A stretch of 64,000 nucleotides of DNA from Flavobacterium hydrocarbonoxydans (GTDB lineage Bacteria > Bacteroidota > Bacteroidia > Flavobacteriales > Flavobacteriaceae). The notes beneath the pieces were generated by a model that was not told where the DNA came from, did no database searches, and saw only the letters and a program-made list of their open reading frames with translations. Positions within the stretch are counted from its first letter, which is position 1, and each line of letters opens with the position of its first letter. Where the stretch lies: the NCBI RefSeq assembly GCF_009789235.1, contig NZ_WSTB01000011.1, positions 1 through 64,000 of the forward strand, read 5' to 3'. The translations under genes and the position numbers were made by a program. This document shows positions 26,251 to 35,269 of this stretch, one piece after another.

Positions 26251-26363
26251 TTATTTGTTATAATAAATTTCTCTGTGATAAGTTACTTTATTGTCTGCGA
26301 TAGTAGGCGCGACAGGTTGATTGAAAAAGACTACACTTTCTAGTATGTGATGGTCTCCTGTTT
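26251..26363 (-). pseudogene. Copied 3' end of the effector gene
   Basis: This stretch matches 27512-27624, the last ~37 codons and stop of the Tle1-like effector gene, with only a few differences. Reading on the minus strand gives the tail HHILESVVFFNQPVAPTIAD and the effector's stop. It shows that the duplicated unit started inside the effector gene and ran through the DUF2931 gene. Confidence 0.88.
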
Positions 26364-27505
26364 TATGGTTCTTGCCAATAATCCAGTTCAGGAAATATTA
26401 AAGGCTCTCTGCCTTCCCATTTTGGAAATACAAAACCTTTTGGTAGAGAGTATTTAGAAACCTTGAAATCTTTTATATCAAAATTAAATTTTGCTAATCT
26501 AAACTTCATAATTTCTTGTTTTTGAATGGAGTTCTGTAAAAAAATTGTACCATAATTATTATCCTCATTTTTATTTTGTTCTTTAATAAAAACTACGATT
26601 TTTGAATTTATGCCATATTTTTTTTGAAAATCAATAAATATGTTAGGCAAATTTTTTGGGAGTATTATTGTTCCCTCATACCAGTCTTTTTGATCATGAG
26701 ATATCCATCTTACTGAAAATTGTACAGGTAATTTTTTAGGATTTATTTTATGTTTTTCATTGAATTTTACTAAATCTTGAGAATCAGAATAAACATAACT
26801 TCCATCTTGAGTAATCCCTGTAATTGCTATATCAAATAATGAGTTTAGTTCTTTTGTACTACTAAACCCTATGTCATAATTATACTCTTTTTCGCCTTTC
26901 TCCCAAACGGAATATGGGATTCCGGGTAAAGAAATATAATTTAAAATCACTTTTGCTTCTGTACCTTTAGAGGTCCAAAGTGTTACGGAATTAGAATTGT
27001 ATTTGTCTGTTTTTCCTATAGAATCGGCCTTAAATTTCTGGACTATTGTACTTGCATTACCACCCTGCATCCAGATGGTTACGTTTCCTCCGGGAGCCAT
27101 GCCTGCGGTTATAACACTATATTCTTTTAGATTTCCATAAGAATCGATTACTCCATCCTTGAATAGTTTAACCATTTTATCTTTAGGTAACTTGTTTCCT
27201 CCTTTGTATTCTATCAAATCGAAACCACACCTCCAACTTACAGCTACACTATCAGGCACTTCTTTATATTTGTCACTTCCTACATAACCTCCACTTCTTA
27301 TTTCCCATCCAGGATTAATTCCTACATTGGAAGAAGCTCCTGCTAGACTTTTTCCTTTATAAAAATACTCTACAAAAGGACCACCTGCAATATAATTTTT
27401 GGGAGCAGAAATTCCTGCATTCCAATCGAATTTATCTTTTGGTTGGCAACATAATAAACTCAATAATAGTAATAAAAAAAGTGGATATGATTTATGTACT
27501 TTCAT
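26363..27505 (-). CDS. DUF2931 lipoprotein, likely immunity protein (copy 1)
   Basis: 380 aa. Signal peptide with lipobox LSLLCC. The conserved DUF2931 core (ISAPKNYIAGGPFVEYFYKG, VPDSVAVSWRCGFDLIEYKG, KLPKDKMVKLF) is followed by a variable middle and a conserved C-terminus PKGFVFPKWEGREPL. It starts 6 bases after the effector stop codon, the typical spacing of an effector-immunity pair. It would sit in the periplasm and block the phospholipase. Immunity is an inference from position and localisation. ATG at 27505 is used; an in-frame TTG is at 27511. Confidence 0.82.
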   Translation of the reverse strand: MKVHKSYPLFLLLLLSLLCCQPKDKFDWNAGISAPKNYIAGGPFVEYFYKGKSLAGASSNVGINPGWEIRSGGYVGSDKYKEVPDSVAVSWRCGFDLIEYKGGNKLPKDKMVKLFKDGVIDSYGNLKEYSVITAGMAPGGNVTIWMQGGNASTIVQKFKADSIGKTDKYNSNSVTLWTSKGTEAKVILNYISLPGIPYSVWEKGEKEYNYDIGFSSTKELNSLFDIAITGITQDGSYVYSDSQDLVKFNEKHKINPKKLPVQFSVRWISHDQKDWYEGTIILPKNLPNIFIDFQKKYGINSKIVVFIKEQNKNEDNNYGTIFLQNSIQKQEIMKFRLAKFNFDIKDFKVSKYSLPKGFVFPKWEGREPLIFPELDYWQEP

Positions 27506-27511
27506 CCTCAA

Positions 27512-29434
27512 TTATTTGTTATAATAAATTTCTCTTTGATAAGTTACTTTATTGTCTGCGATAGTAGGCGCGACAGGTTGATTGACAAAGACTACACTTT
27601 CTAGTATGTGATGGTCTCCTGTTTTTACTGTTATAAAATCATTTTTTAGCCCACCAAAATGGGCAGACAGATGTATGTATTTGTTACAGATGTGTCTGTA
27701 CATCTCAAAAGGTATTTCGTACGAACTGTTTTGGTCTTTATTTTCTTCTTTCGAAATTTTTTTCATCAGTTCCAGATAATCAGTCAGTATTTTAAATTCT
27801 TCTGTCTGAGGAATTTCATATTCAAATTTCTTTTTTACATCTGGAGCTATGTTATAATCGTTATAAAAAGGAACTTTATTTTCAATTGCTTTTTCTAGCA
27901 TTAAATACATAGAAACTAAAGAATATTTATTTGAGATATATCTAGAATCTTGCAGTACATAATGATCTGACTCTTTGGTTTGATAAATTTGATGAGATGG
28001 ATTTTTTGAAATTGCTGTACCATTATCCGGAAAATCACTTGGTGCTTCTATGTCTCTACTATAAATACCAGGCCCTTTAGCATTTGGTGTTATTGTAGTT
28101 TCGGTAACATGGTCATAGGTATTTATAAACTGTAAGGCATCGTTGGTACACAGATATTGGTTTACATAAAATTCTTTAAATTTTTGCATGTCGGTTAATG
28201 TGCCTGCGCTATTTTGGGGAACATCAAAAAAACTTAATGCGGGTTCATGCTTATCCAATTCGGCATAACCACCCCCAATATCTGAGTGAGAACCTAACAT
28301 TTCTAATGTATATCCTTGTTCTGAAGGGGTAAAGGCAAAGTTTTTTCTCCACTCGGTCTGGGCTTTTATATGAAAAACTTTACCAATATTTAAACCGCTT
28401 AAATTGGTTTTTATATCCTGTAAGGCTTCCTGACCTAAGGGAGCAAGAGACAATAAAGGAATAAGAACACCGCCTAATCCTAATTTATAACCCATGTTGT
28501 CTTTTGTAATCATATCGGATACAACAGTATCAAAAAGTCCTAAAAAACGAACTTCTATTACAAAAGTTTCTCCAACAGGTATGCAGCCTTCTTCTTTTAG
28601 CTTATTTCCCAGAATCCCACCTGCGTGTTGCGATATATAGGTTTTCCCCGTATAGATAGGAATTCTATCTCCTGGCACTCTTTTTTGTTCTAGTTTGGTT
28701 TCGGCTTTTTTTAATACTTCATTACAAAAATGTCTTGCTGCTGTTGCGCCACGGCTAAACCCAAATACATCAAAAACTATTTTGTTTATTTTTTTGTCTT
28801 TCGGGATATTGACAAACTGATCTGTTATCAGTTTCTCGATACCTTCTTCTACACGTTTTAGAACGCCCCAGCTTCCTCTGGCCAAACCAGAACCTAATAT
28901 ATCATCTCCCTCATCTTGTTTGGTGCCAATGCCTTCTACATATTGTTTGAGGATGGAATATTCTCCATATTCAGGATAAATATCGTCTTTGTTACTTTTT
29001 TTCTTCTCTTTATACAAATCAAAAAGTTTAGCCACGTTAGAGTAAGGGTTCCAATAACTATCCCGGTCTGTTATTTTTACTTTTACCTGTTTTTCACTAT
29101 TGTCTTTTGTTTTTATTGTTTTGGTATGTAAAAAATCTGAGGGAATGTCTTTTGCATTAATTTTATCACCATTGCCTTTTATTTTGGAGTAATAGGTAGT
29201 ATCAGAGTTGTGTCTATTATTACCAGTGCCATCAAAAAACATCCCAACATATACATTTACTGAGTTTTCAGCTTGTTTTGGAGTGTATTGTTCAGGGTCT
29301 TCGTGAGTGTATTCTTGTGCAAAATAATCTATATGCCCTTCAGAGTTATGTTCTATACCTTCTTTTGCAAAAACTTTTGAGATTCCGCCTGTTTTTTCAA
29401 TAATATTTCCTTTTACGCGTGTTCTTTTTGTCAT
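27512..29434 (-). CDS. Tle1-like phospholipase effector (DUF2235)
   Basis: 640 aa, no signal peptide. VYVGMFFDGTGNN is the DUF2235 hallmark near residue 60, and VFDVFGFSRGATAARHF holds the nucleophile elbow GxSxG (S227). GSHSDIGGGY (Asp/His region) completes an alpha/beta-hydrolase triad. The family includes the type VI secretion lipase effectors Tle1, which attack membrane phospholipids of rival cells. It overlaps the upstream 116-aa gene by 4 bases and is followed at once by a DUF2931 lipoprotein gene. Delivery on the encoded VgrG is inferred. Confidence 0.88.
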   Translation of the reverse strand: MTKRTRVKGNIIEKTGGISKVFAKEGIEHNSEGHIDYFAQEYTHEDPEQYTPKQAENSVNVYVGMFFDGTGNNRHNSDTTYYSKIKGNGDKINAKDIPSDFLHTKTIKTKDNSEKQVKVKITDRDSYWNPYSNVAKLFDLYKEKKKSNKDDIYPEYGEYSILKQYVEGIGTKQDEGDDILGSGLARGSWGVLKRVEEGIEKLITDQFVNIPKDKKINKIVFDVFGFSRGATAARHFCNEVLKKAETKLEQKRVPGDRIPIYTGKTYISQHAGGILGNKLKEEGCIPVGETFVIEVRFLGLFDTVVSDMITKDNMGYKLGLGGVLIPLLSLAPLGQEALQDIKTNLSGLNIGKVFHIKAQTEWRKNFAFTPSEQGYTLEMLGSHSDIGGGYAELDKHEPALSFFDVPQNSAGTLTDMQKFKEFYVNQYLCTNDALQFINTYDHVTETTITPNAKGPGIYSRDIEAPSDFPDNGTAISKNPSHQIYQTKESDHYVLQDSRYISNKYSLVSMYLMLEKAIENKVPFYNDYNIAPDVKKKFEYEIPQTEEFKILTDYLELMKKISKEENKDQNSSYEIPFEMYRHICNKYIHLSAHFGGLKNDFITVKTGDHHILESVVFVNQPVAPTIADNKVTYQREIYYNK

Positions 29435-29781
29435 AATTCGTCTTGTTCTCTTATGGTAAAAGTCAAAAAATCTATTATATGAAATTGCCCATCTGCATAA
29501 AAACTTCTATTAGCAATTTCCAGAATTTCCTCAGGAGGTAGAGATGTTATAATTCTTTCATTTTTTAATCCAGGAAGATTATCTCGCCCTCTTAATCCAG
29601 AAACCTCATAAGGAGGTATCATGGGATGATATAAGATAATGTTCCCAAAGGGATCTTCGTACTGGATTTGATTTTCTGAAATAGAAAAAAAAGCATTATT
29701 TCTTAAATTCCGAAGTATAAACCCACCATCTTCGCATTTGGTAATTTTTATGTCATTGACATATTCGCTAAACTCTTTCAT
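29431..29781 (-). CDS. Unknown small protein between VgrG and effector
   Basis: 116 aa, no signal peptide or membrane segment, not recognised. It begins 3 bases after the vgrG stop and overlaps the effector start by 4 bases, so all three are translationally coupled. A position between spike and effector is where adaptor or chaperone proteins are usually encoded, so a loading role is a reasonable guess. A dead paralogue is at 24637-25005. Conserved core: NLRNNAFF, EDPFGNIILYHP, GQFHIIDF. Confidence 0.82.
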   Translation of the reverse strand: MKEFSEYVNDIKITKCEDGGFILRNLRNNAFFSISENQIQYEDPFGNIILYHPMIPPYEVSGLRGRDNLPGLKNERIITSLPPEEILEIANRSFYADGQFHIIDFLTFTIREQDEL

Positions 29782-29784
29782 AAT

Positions 29785-31608
29785 TTAATTCATTCTGGTT
29801 CCTTCTCCACTATTGTTTTTTATCACTTTATCAGTATGAAACTCATGGCCTTTAATACTTTGGGTGATAATTTTGTTTTCGGTAGCAGTTTGTCTCTCTT
29901 TTTTAACTTCAGAAATATAATCACCTTCAATTTCTTCGTCATGATCCCCTGTAACTTTTAATGTATTATTACCCTTTACACCAGTATATAGATTTACCCC
30001 AACGCTAGTAGTTTTATTAACAATCACCGTTTCGGTAGCATTTTGCCCAACAGTAGTAATCATATTGTCTCCAATATTTATAATAAGGTCTTTACAATTT
30101 AGTGTCAAAGTTCCTGGTGTGCTTAGAGTTATACTTTTGCCTTCCTCATCCAAATACAGTTCGTTGCCACTTGGGTCTGAGAGTTTGATGTACATTTTTT
30201 CTACAAATTTTAGCATTTGTCCAAATCTCAGAAAAATACCTTTTATCATATTCTTCGGGTCAAAATTCTCTGGTTTCGCTTGTCCGTTATAAAGCGAATG
30301 CGAAACAAATGGTCTGTCGATATCGTCTCCTTCAAAACCTATCATGACTTCGTCTCCAATTTCTGGATTTTGGTAGTAACCTCTTCCTTGGCCTGCATAA
30401 GTAGTACCTACACGCATCCAGTCGCTTTCGTTTTTATCATCGCCAGACCAGTTAAAACGAACTTTTACGCGTCCTAATTTTTCAGGATCGTTATTCTCGG
30501 TTATTTTTGCAGGTTGTGTTCTGGCTAACGAAAAAATCTCGACATCGGTATATGGAGGAGCGTAAACATCGGAAGGAATCGCAACAAATTCGCAACAATA
30601 ATTACCTCTTCCGGTTGACAAATGGGTCACTTCGATTACGACTAAATCTCTTGGAATTTCTTGCTCTTTGATGTTAAAAACCTGCCCCAAACCTAATGGC
30701 AAATGCGACATTCCGGTATAAAGAACACTGCCGGCATCTTTTGCAGCGGCCTGCATTTTGACCATTTCTTCTATTTCTGTGCTATTATGGGCTTGGGAGG
30801 TATAACTTCCGTAAATTCGCAGATAATCATGCGAATAAACTATCTGAGCCTGATCACGAGTGATGACCCTGGACAGCGAATCCTGACTACCTGTTGGGGT
30901 TTTGGGTACATGACTTTTTAGTGTATTGGCGGTATTAAAATCATACCCCGACAACGAAGTTTTGTGTGATTCCAGAACGGTTTCGATACCAAAATTATGC
31001 AGCGAAGAACCGTTTATGAGCTTTATTTTACTTTGTTTGAGTTGCCCAAACTGCATGCGCATGCCATCAAAATAAAACCATTGTCCGTAGCGGATTGCCG
31101 TTCTTCTGAGGAATTCAAAATTGGTTTCGTTGTTTTGCGCAATGGCATCAAAACGTTTAGTATAGGTGGGTTTTATGGCTTCCTGCTGGTAAAATTCGCC
31201 CGGACCTTCTTTTGAAAAAATATCCAAAGCAATTTCTTCCAGGGTCTGATTCTTAAAGATTCGGGTTTTTCTTAAATCATTTAGCACTGCGGTATGACTA
31301 ACACCTGTTACCTGAAGCCCAACAGGGCTTCCGTTTCGATATTGTGTCATGGTTTTGGTAATTATGCCTTTGGACATCAATTTGGTTCCGCCTTCGGTTT
31401 TAAAAGTAAAAATAACTTCACCACCATTAAACATCTGAATTTGCTTAAACTGTTCTTCAGGCTTTATGACTATCGAACCGGTGTAATGCCACATAAACGA
31501 AAAATGATGGTGTTCATTCATTTTTTGTTCTAATCGCAATTCAGAATGGATTACTTGTTTTTGAAATCCTGTAACGGAGATGTGAACTTGGTCCGCAAAT
31601 TTTCCCAT
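29785..31608 (-). CDS. vgrG: Type VI secretion spike protein VgrG
   Basis: 607 aa. The gp27-like base (LRLEQKMNEHHHFSF..., NETNFEFLRRTAIRYGQWFYFDG) is followed by the gp5 OB-fold (RVKVRFNWSGDDKNESDWMR...NPEIGDEVMIGFEGDD) and a beta-helix needle of short repeats (LTLNCKDLIINIGDNM). No extra C-terminal enzyme domain. It forms the tip of the contractile injection needle and probably carries the effector encoded downstream. No other structural type VI genes occur in the window, so this is a satellite vgrG island relying on an apparatus encoded elsewhere. Confidence 0.93.
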   Translation of the reverse strand: MGKFADQVHISVTGFQKQVIHSELRLEQKMNEHHHFSFMWHYTGSIVIKPEEQFKQIQMFNGGEVIFTFKTEGGTKLMSKGIITKTMTQYRNGSPVGLQVTGVSHTAVLNDLRKTRIFKNQTLEEIALDIFSKEGPGEFYQQEAIKPTYTKRFDAIAQNNETNFEFLRRTAIRYGQWFYFDGMRMQFGQLKQSKIKLINGSSLHNFGIETVLESHKTSLSGYDFNTANTLKSHVPKTPTGSQDSLSRVITRDQAQIVYSHDYLRIYGSYTSQAHNSTEIEEMVKMQAAAKDAGSVLYTGMSHLPLGLGQVFNIKEQEIPRDLVVIEVTHLSTGRGNYCCEFVAIPSDVYAPPYTDVEIFSLARTQPAKITENNDPEKLGRVKVRFNWSGDDKNESDWMRVGTTYAGQGRGYYQNPEIGDEVMIGFEGDDIDRPFVSHSLYNGQAKPENFDPKNMIKGIFLRFGQMLKFVEKMYIKLSDPSGNELYLDEEGKSITLSTPGTLTLNCKDLIINIGDNMITTVGQNATETVIVNKTTSVGVNLYTGVKGNNTLKVTGDHDEEIEGDYISEVKKERQTATENKIITQSIKGHEFHTDKVIKNNSGEGTRMN

Positions 31609-31740
31609 GGCTTGTATGTTTTTAAGATGGTTAATAATTCATTATTAATATCTAAGTCGCTCAGATATATTAAAAGTAATAAATTTCTTAAATATAAAAA
31701 CAAAAAGCAGGTTTTTATTTATAAAAATTTAGTATTAGAC

Positions 31741-31788
31741 AAAAAAAACACTCAAATAGTACCTAAATGAGTGTTTTTGAAATTATTT
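31741..31788 (-). repeat. 48-bp direct repeat and terminator, right of the VgrG island
   Basis: Identical to 24591-24638. On the minus strand it is the terminator of kup, whose stop codon lies 12 bases before it. The two copies are 7150 bp apart and bracket the whole VgrG-effector-immunity operon. Confidence 0.85.
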
Positions 31789-31799
31789 TAAAAGAGTTT

Positions 31800-33764
31800 T
31801 TATTTTATAATTCGGGTCAGTCCAATGTTTTCCGGAGCGTGAAGCACCATTGGGAATTTTTCAATTTTTACAGAACTGCTGTCAAGACCAAAAGCACTTT
31901 CTTCGGAAAGACTTAATTTTTTGATTAAGAAATAGGAGTTCATAACTATTTTTTCATGCCAGATTAAGTCAGAGTCGTTAGACAAGAATTTCTCTGATAA
32001 TACAAATTTGAAATCACCAACAATATTATTTTTGTTTAGAGATTCGTAACGGCTGGTAATATCAACTTCGCCACGTTTTACCATATCTTTGATAACTTCT
32101 CTAAACATCAAATTGATTTTAGTTGGTTCTCTAAAACCTAAATTAAAATCGATTCGGTAAATATCATCTTTTACAATTTCGGTAACTTTATATTGTGTTT
32201 TATAAGGTTCTGTAAGGATATTTACGTGCACAAACCAATAAATATCGGCTCTTTTTGGGCGTTTTTGCAATATCGAATACACTACCTTTTCTTCCAGTTC
32301 ATCTACACGATTGGCATTAGTCATATAAACCAGGTGTGTTGCGTACTTTGGTATTGATAAGTCATTACTTAGCTCCATTAACACCTTTTTATAGTCATCA
32401 ATTTTGATAATTTTAGTGTAGCTTTTGTTGATTTTTTTAGCCATATACCAAATTGTCATTACAGAAATCAGCATAATAGCAATGATTAAGGTAACGTAAC
32501 CACCTTCGGAGAATTTGGTAATATTTGCGATTAGAAAACATCCTTCAATTACTAGATAAATGGTAATTAGCGGAACCATAAAATAGAGTTTTACTCTTTT
32601 CATGATTAAGTAATAATTCAATAAAATGGTAGTCATAATCATACACAACACGATTGCAAGCCCATAAGCATGCTCCATATTACTGGATTTTTCGAAGTGT
32701 AAAACAATTCCAACACAACCAAAAAACAACAACCAGTTGATAGAAGGAATGTACAACTGTCCTTTTACTTCAGTAGGATATTTGATTCTTACTTTAGGCC
32801 AGAAATTCAATCGCATCGCTTCATTTATCAGGGTAAAAGACCCACTGATAAGCGCCTGAGATGCAATTACTGCGGCCAAAGTTGCTATGACAATTCCTGC
32901 TGGCTGAAACCAGTCTGGCATAATTAAGTAAAATGGATTTCCGTTTTCGCCACCTAATGCTTGTAATGTCTGACCTTCATGGTGAATTAGATAAGCTGCT
33001 TGGCCGAAATAGTTTAAAACTAAGGTCAGTTTAACAAAAATCCAACTAATTCTAATGTTTTTTCTTCCGCAGTGTCCCATGTCTGAGTACAGTGCTTCGG
33101 CTCCTGTTGTACACAAAAACACAAAACCCAGTACAAAAAAACCATCAGGGTGTATGGATAGTAAACGATAAGCATAGTAAGGATTTATTGCTTTAATAAC
33201 TTCAGGATGCTCAATGATTTGAGTAACTCCTAAAGTACCCAGCATAGCAAACCATAAAAGCATCATCGGAGCAAAAAACTTCCCGACTAACTTGGTTCCA
33301 AATTGTTGAATAGTAAATAAAACAAACAAAATTCCGATAACAATCGGGATGGTATTTATTTCAGGATAATAGGTTTTTATTCCCTCAACCGCAGAAGAAA
33401 CCGAGATCGGCGGGGTGATAATTCCATCAGCAAGCAAAGCACTACCTCCAATAATGGCAGGTACAATGAGCCATTTAATTTTTGTTTTTTTAACTAAAGC
33501 ATAAAGAGCAAAAATCCCTCCTTCACCGTGATTATCAGCACTTAAAGTAATTAGTACATACTTTATGGTTGTTTGTAAAGTTAAGGTCCAGAAAACACAG
33601 GATATGCCTCCTAAAACAATGTTGGCATCAATAATGTGTTCGCCAAGTATGGCTTTCATAACATACAAGGGAGAAGTACCTATATCTCCATAAATAATTC
33701 CTAAAGTAATTAATAAACCCCCTATAGACAACTTACTGTGTAAGTTTTTATGCGATGCGCTCAT
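31800..33764 (-). CDS. kup: Kup-type potassium uptake permease
   Basis: 654 aa. The start LSIGGLLITLGIIYGDIGTSPLYV is the KUP signature. About 12 membrane segments follow (GGIFALYALVKK, ADGIITPPISVSSAVEG), and then a cytoplasmic C-terminal domain of ~200 residues. It imports K+ with protons. The ATG at 33764 was chosen because the upstream frame extension runs through a candidate promoter (TAAATTTG on the minus strand, 33796-33789). It ends just before the right 48-bp repeat. Confidence 0.93.
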   Translation of the reverse strand: MSASHKNLHSKLSIGGLLITLGIIYGDIGTSPLYVMKAILGEHIIDANIVLGGISCVFWTLTLQTTIKYVLITLSADNHGEGGIFALYALVKKTKIKWLIVPAIIGGSALLADGIITPPISVSSAVEGIKTYYPEINTIPIVIGILFVLFTIQQFGTKLVGKFFAPMMLLWFAMLGTLGVTQIIEHPEVIKAINPYYAYRLLSIHPDGFFVLGFVFLCTTGAEALYSDMGHCGRKNIRISWIFVKLTLVLNYFGQAAYLIHHEGQTLQALGGENGNPFYLIMPDWFQPAGIVIATLAAVIASQALISGSFTLINEAMRLNFWPKVRIKYPTEVKGQLYIPSINWLLFFGCVGIVLHFEKSSNMEHAYGLAIVLCMIMTTILLNYYLIMKRVKLYFMVPLITIYLVIEGCFLIANITKFSEGGYVTLIIAIMLISVMTIWYMAKKINKSYTKIIKIDDYKKVLMELSNDLSIPKYATHLVYMTNANRVDELEEKVVYSILQKRPKRADIYWFVHVNILTEPYKTQYKVTEIVKDDIYRIDFNLGFREPTKINLMFREVIKDMVKRGEVDITSRYESLNKNNIVGDFKFVLSEKFLSNDSDLIWHEKIVMNSYFLIKKLSLSEESAFGLDSSSVKIEKFPMVLHAPENIGLTRIIK

Positions 33765-33788
33765 GTATGTTTTTATAAAAGACGGTTG

Positions 33789-33821
33789 CAAATTTACTGT
33801 TTTAAAATAAATTAACATCAA
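33789..33821 (-). promoter_or_regulatory. Candidate kup promoter
   Basis: On the minus strand TAAATTTG (33796-33789) fits TAnnTTTG, with TTG at 33821-33819; the 22-nt spacing is slightly long. Predicted start of transcription is about 20 bases before the chosen ATG. Confidence 0.45.
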
Positions 33822-33840
33822 TTATAGAGAAAAAGATACA

Positions 33841-33871
33841 AAAAAGCACAATCGTAAAATTGTGCTTTTTT
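33841..33871 (-). terminator. Terminator after the Asn/Arg-rich protein gene
   Basis: AAAAAGCACAAT and ATTGTGCTTTTT form a 12-bp stem with a 6-nt loop. It lies between the end of the 418-aa gene and the kup promoter. Confidence 0.88.
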
Positions 33872-33894
33872 ATTGTATTCTGGAATATTATTAT

Positions 33895-35151
33895 TTAGCC
33901 TCTTCTTCCGCCACCTCTTGAAGGTGATGATGCTTCTCTGGAACCTTGGTTTCCTCTGGATTCCTGAGCTGACCTCTGTTGTGGTTCCGAGCGTTGTGGA
34001 GCCTGAGGTCTTGAAACATTATTTCTACTTTCTGTGCTTCTTCGGTTTTCTTGGTAATTTCTTGCCGGTTCAGTTCTTTGTGTTTGAGCAACTCTCTGAG
34101 TATTGTTTCTGTTTTCTGTATTTCCTCTTGAAGATCCCATATTGTTTTCGTTGTAATTTCTTCTGGTTTCAGTTCTTGGAGAAGTTTCAGTTTTTGCCGG
34201 TGTGTTTACTCTAACAGGATTTTCTCTGTTTGAATTTGAAATTCCAGGATTTGACCTATTGGTTCTGTTAGAATTTGTTCTGTTTTCAGCATAATTCCTG
34301 TTAGTCGTTCTATTGGCTGTAGTTCTGTTTTCTGTCGAGGAAACTCTGTTAGAGTTTCCTCTGTTTGAACTATTGTAAACATTATTATTTCTATTGCTTT
34401 CTCTGCTTGCAACGCGTCTTTGATCTAGTTCATATCTGTTTTTTACACTTGAATTTCTTTGTGAAAAACTATTATTTGGACGCATTTTTTCGTAACCATA
34501 AGAACGTCTTGATTCGTATAATATTGGTGCTCTTGAACTTCTTCTGTAGTTTACGTAGTTGTAATTATTATTTACGTTGATGCAAACATTGATATTATTT
34601 CTATATCTGTAAATTGGGTAAGGTCTCCAGGCATAATAGTACGTTGGATAGTAATTCCATGTCCAGCTTGAATAATATGGTCTGTAATTGGTTACCCAAA
34701 AAGAGGTATAAATTACCGGTGCAACATGATAAACGGGTTCGTAAATATAATTGGCTCCGTATAAATAAGTATTACCTACTACCTGTACGCTAACTTTGTT
34801 ATAATTATCTCTTTCAACATCAATTGTTGCAATGTCCTGGTAAACATCTCTGTCTAAAACTGCCTGTATAATAACAACGTGTGTTCTGTTTTCTACAGAC
34901 TCAATTACACGTAAATAATCAACATCGTTATCACCATTTAGGTCTAAGTTTGATATTTGATATTTAGGATCATTTAAACGTCTTTCAAAGTCTTGCAAGT
35001 TTGCTGATTCCCCAAAAATAGAAGCAACAGCTCTAAGGTCTAAATTATCACTGATATCTGAATTTTTTGCGTAAACAGTAGTTTGAGCTTTGGCTTGAAA
35101 AGTGCTAAGTCCTAAGGCTAGCATTACAATTAAAAGTAGATTGGTTTTCAT
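33895..35151 (-). CDS. Exported protein with long Asn/Arg/Ser-rich tail
   Basis: 418 aa. Signal peptide 1-22 (QAKA-Q). Residues ~25-150 form a compact domain (LDLRAVASIFGESANLQDFERRLNDP, LDLNGDNDVDYLRVIE) with an EF-hand-like DLNGDNDVD stretch. Next comes a Tyr/Trp/Pro-rich segment (YRPYYSSWTWNYYPTYYYAW), then about 210 residues of low-complexity Asn/Arg/Ser/Thr ending in Gly-Arg. No enzyme motif. It may be a cell-surface or outer-membrane-associated protein; function is unknown. The tail is highly basic. Confidence 0.8.
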   Translation of the reverse strand: MKTNLLLIVMLALGLSTFQAKAQTTVYAKNSDISDNLDLRAVASIFGESANLQDFERRLNDPKYQISNLDLNGDNDVDYLRVIESVENRTHVVIIQAVLDRDVYQDIATIDVERDNYNKVSVQVVGNTYLYGANYIYEPVYHVAPVIYTSFWVTNYRPYYSSWTWNYYPTYYYAWRPYPIYRYRNNINVCINVNNNYNYVNYRRSSRAPILYESRRSYGYEKMRPNNSFSQRNSSVKNRYELDQRRVASRESNRNNNVYNSSNRGNSNRVSSTENRTTANRTTNRNYAENRTNSNRTNRSNPGISNSNRENPVRVNTPAKTETSPRTETRRNYNENNMGSSRGNTENRNNTQRVAQTQRTEPARNYQENRRSTESRNNVSRPQAPQRSEPQQRSAQESRGNQGSREASSPSRGGGRRG

Positions 35152-35269
35152 GGCAAATCATTTTAGGATTAATATTCTGAGATATCCAATTACTGTGCCA
35201 CAAAAAAAAAACGAACTATTTTGTTTCTAATAAATAGTTGTATTTTAGCAATAACTAATTTTTATTTTT

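Noticed and set aside
26251-26363. A separate small gene between the two DUF2931 genes
   Set aside because: It matches the last codons and stop of the upstream effector gene; it has no start codon of its own.
30065-31533. Several plus-strand frames opposite vgrG
   Set aside because: Antisense shadows; no family signal, and the vgrG frame is unambiguous.
24591-31788. A complete type VI secretion locus
   Set aside because: Only vgrG and effector-type genes are present; sheath, tube, baseplate and ATPase genes are absent.
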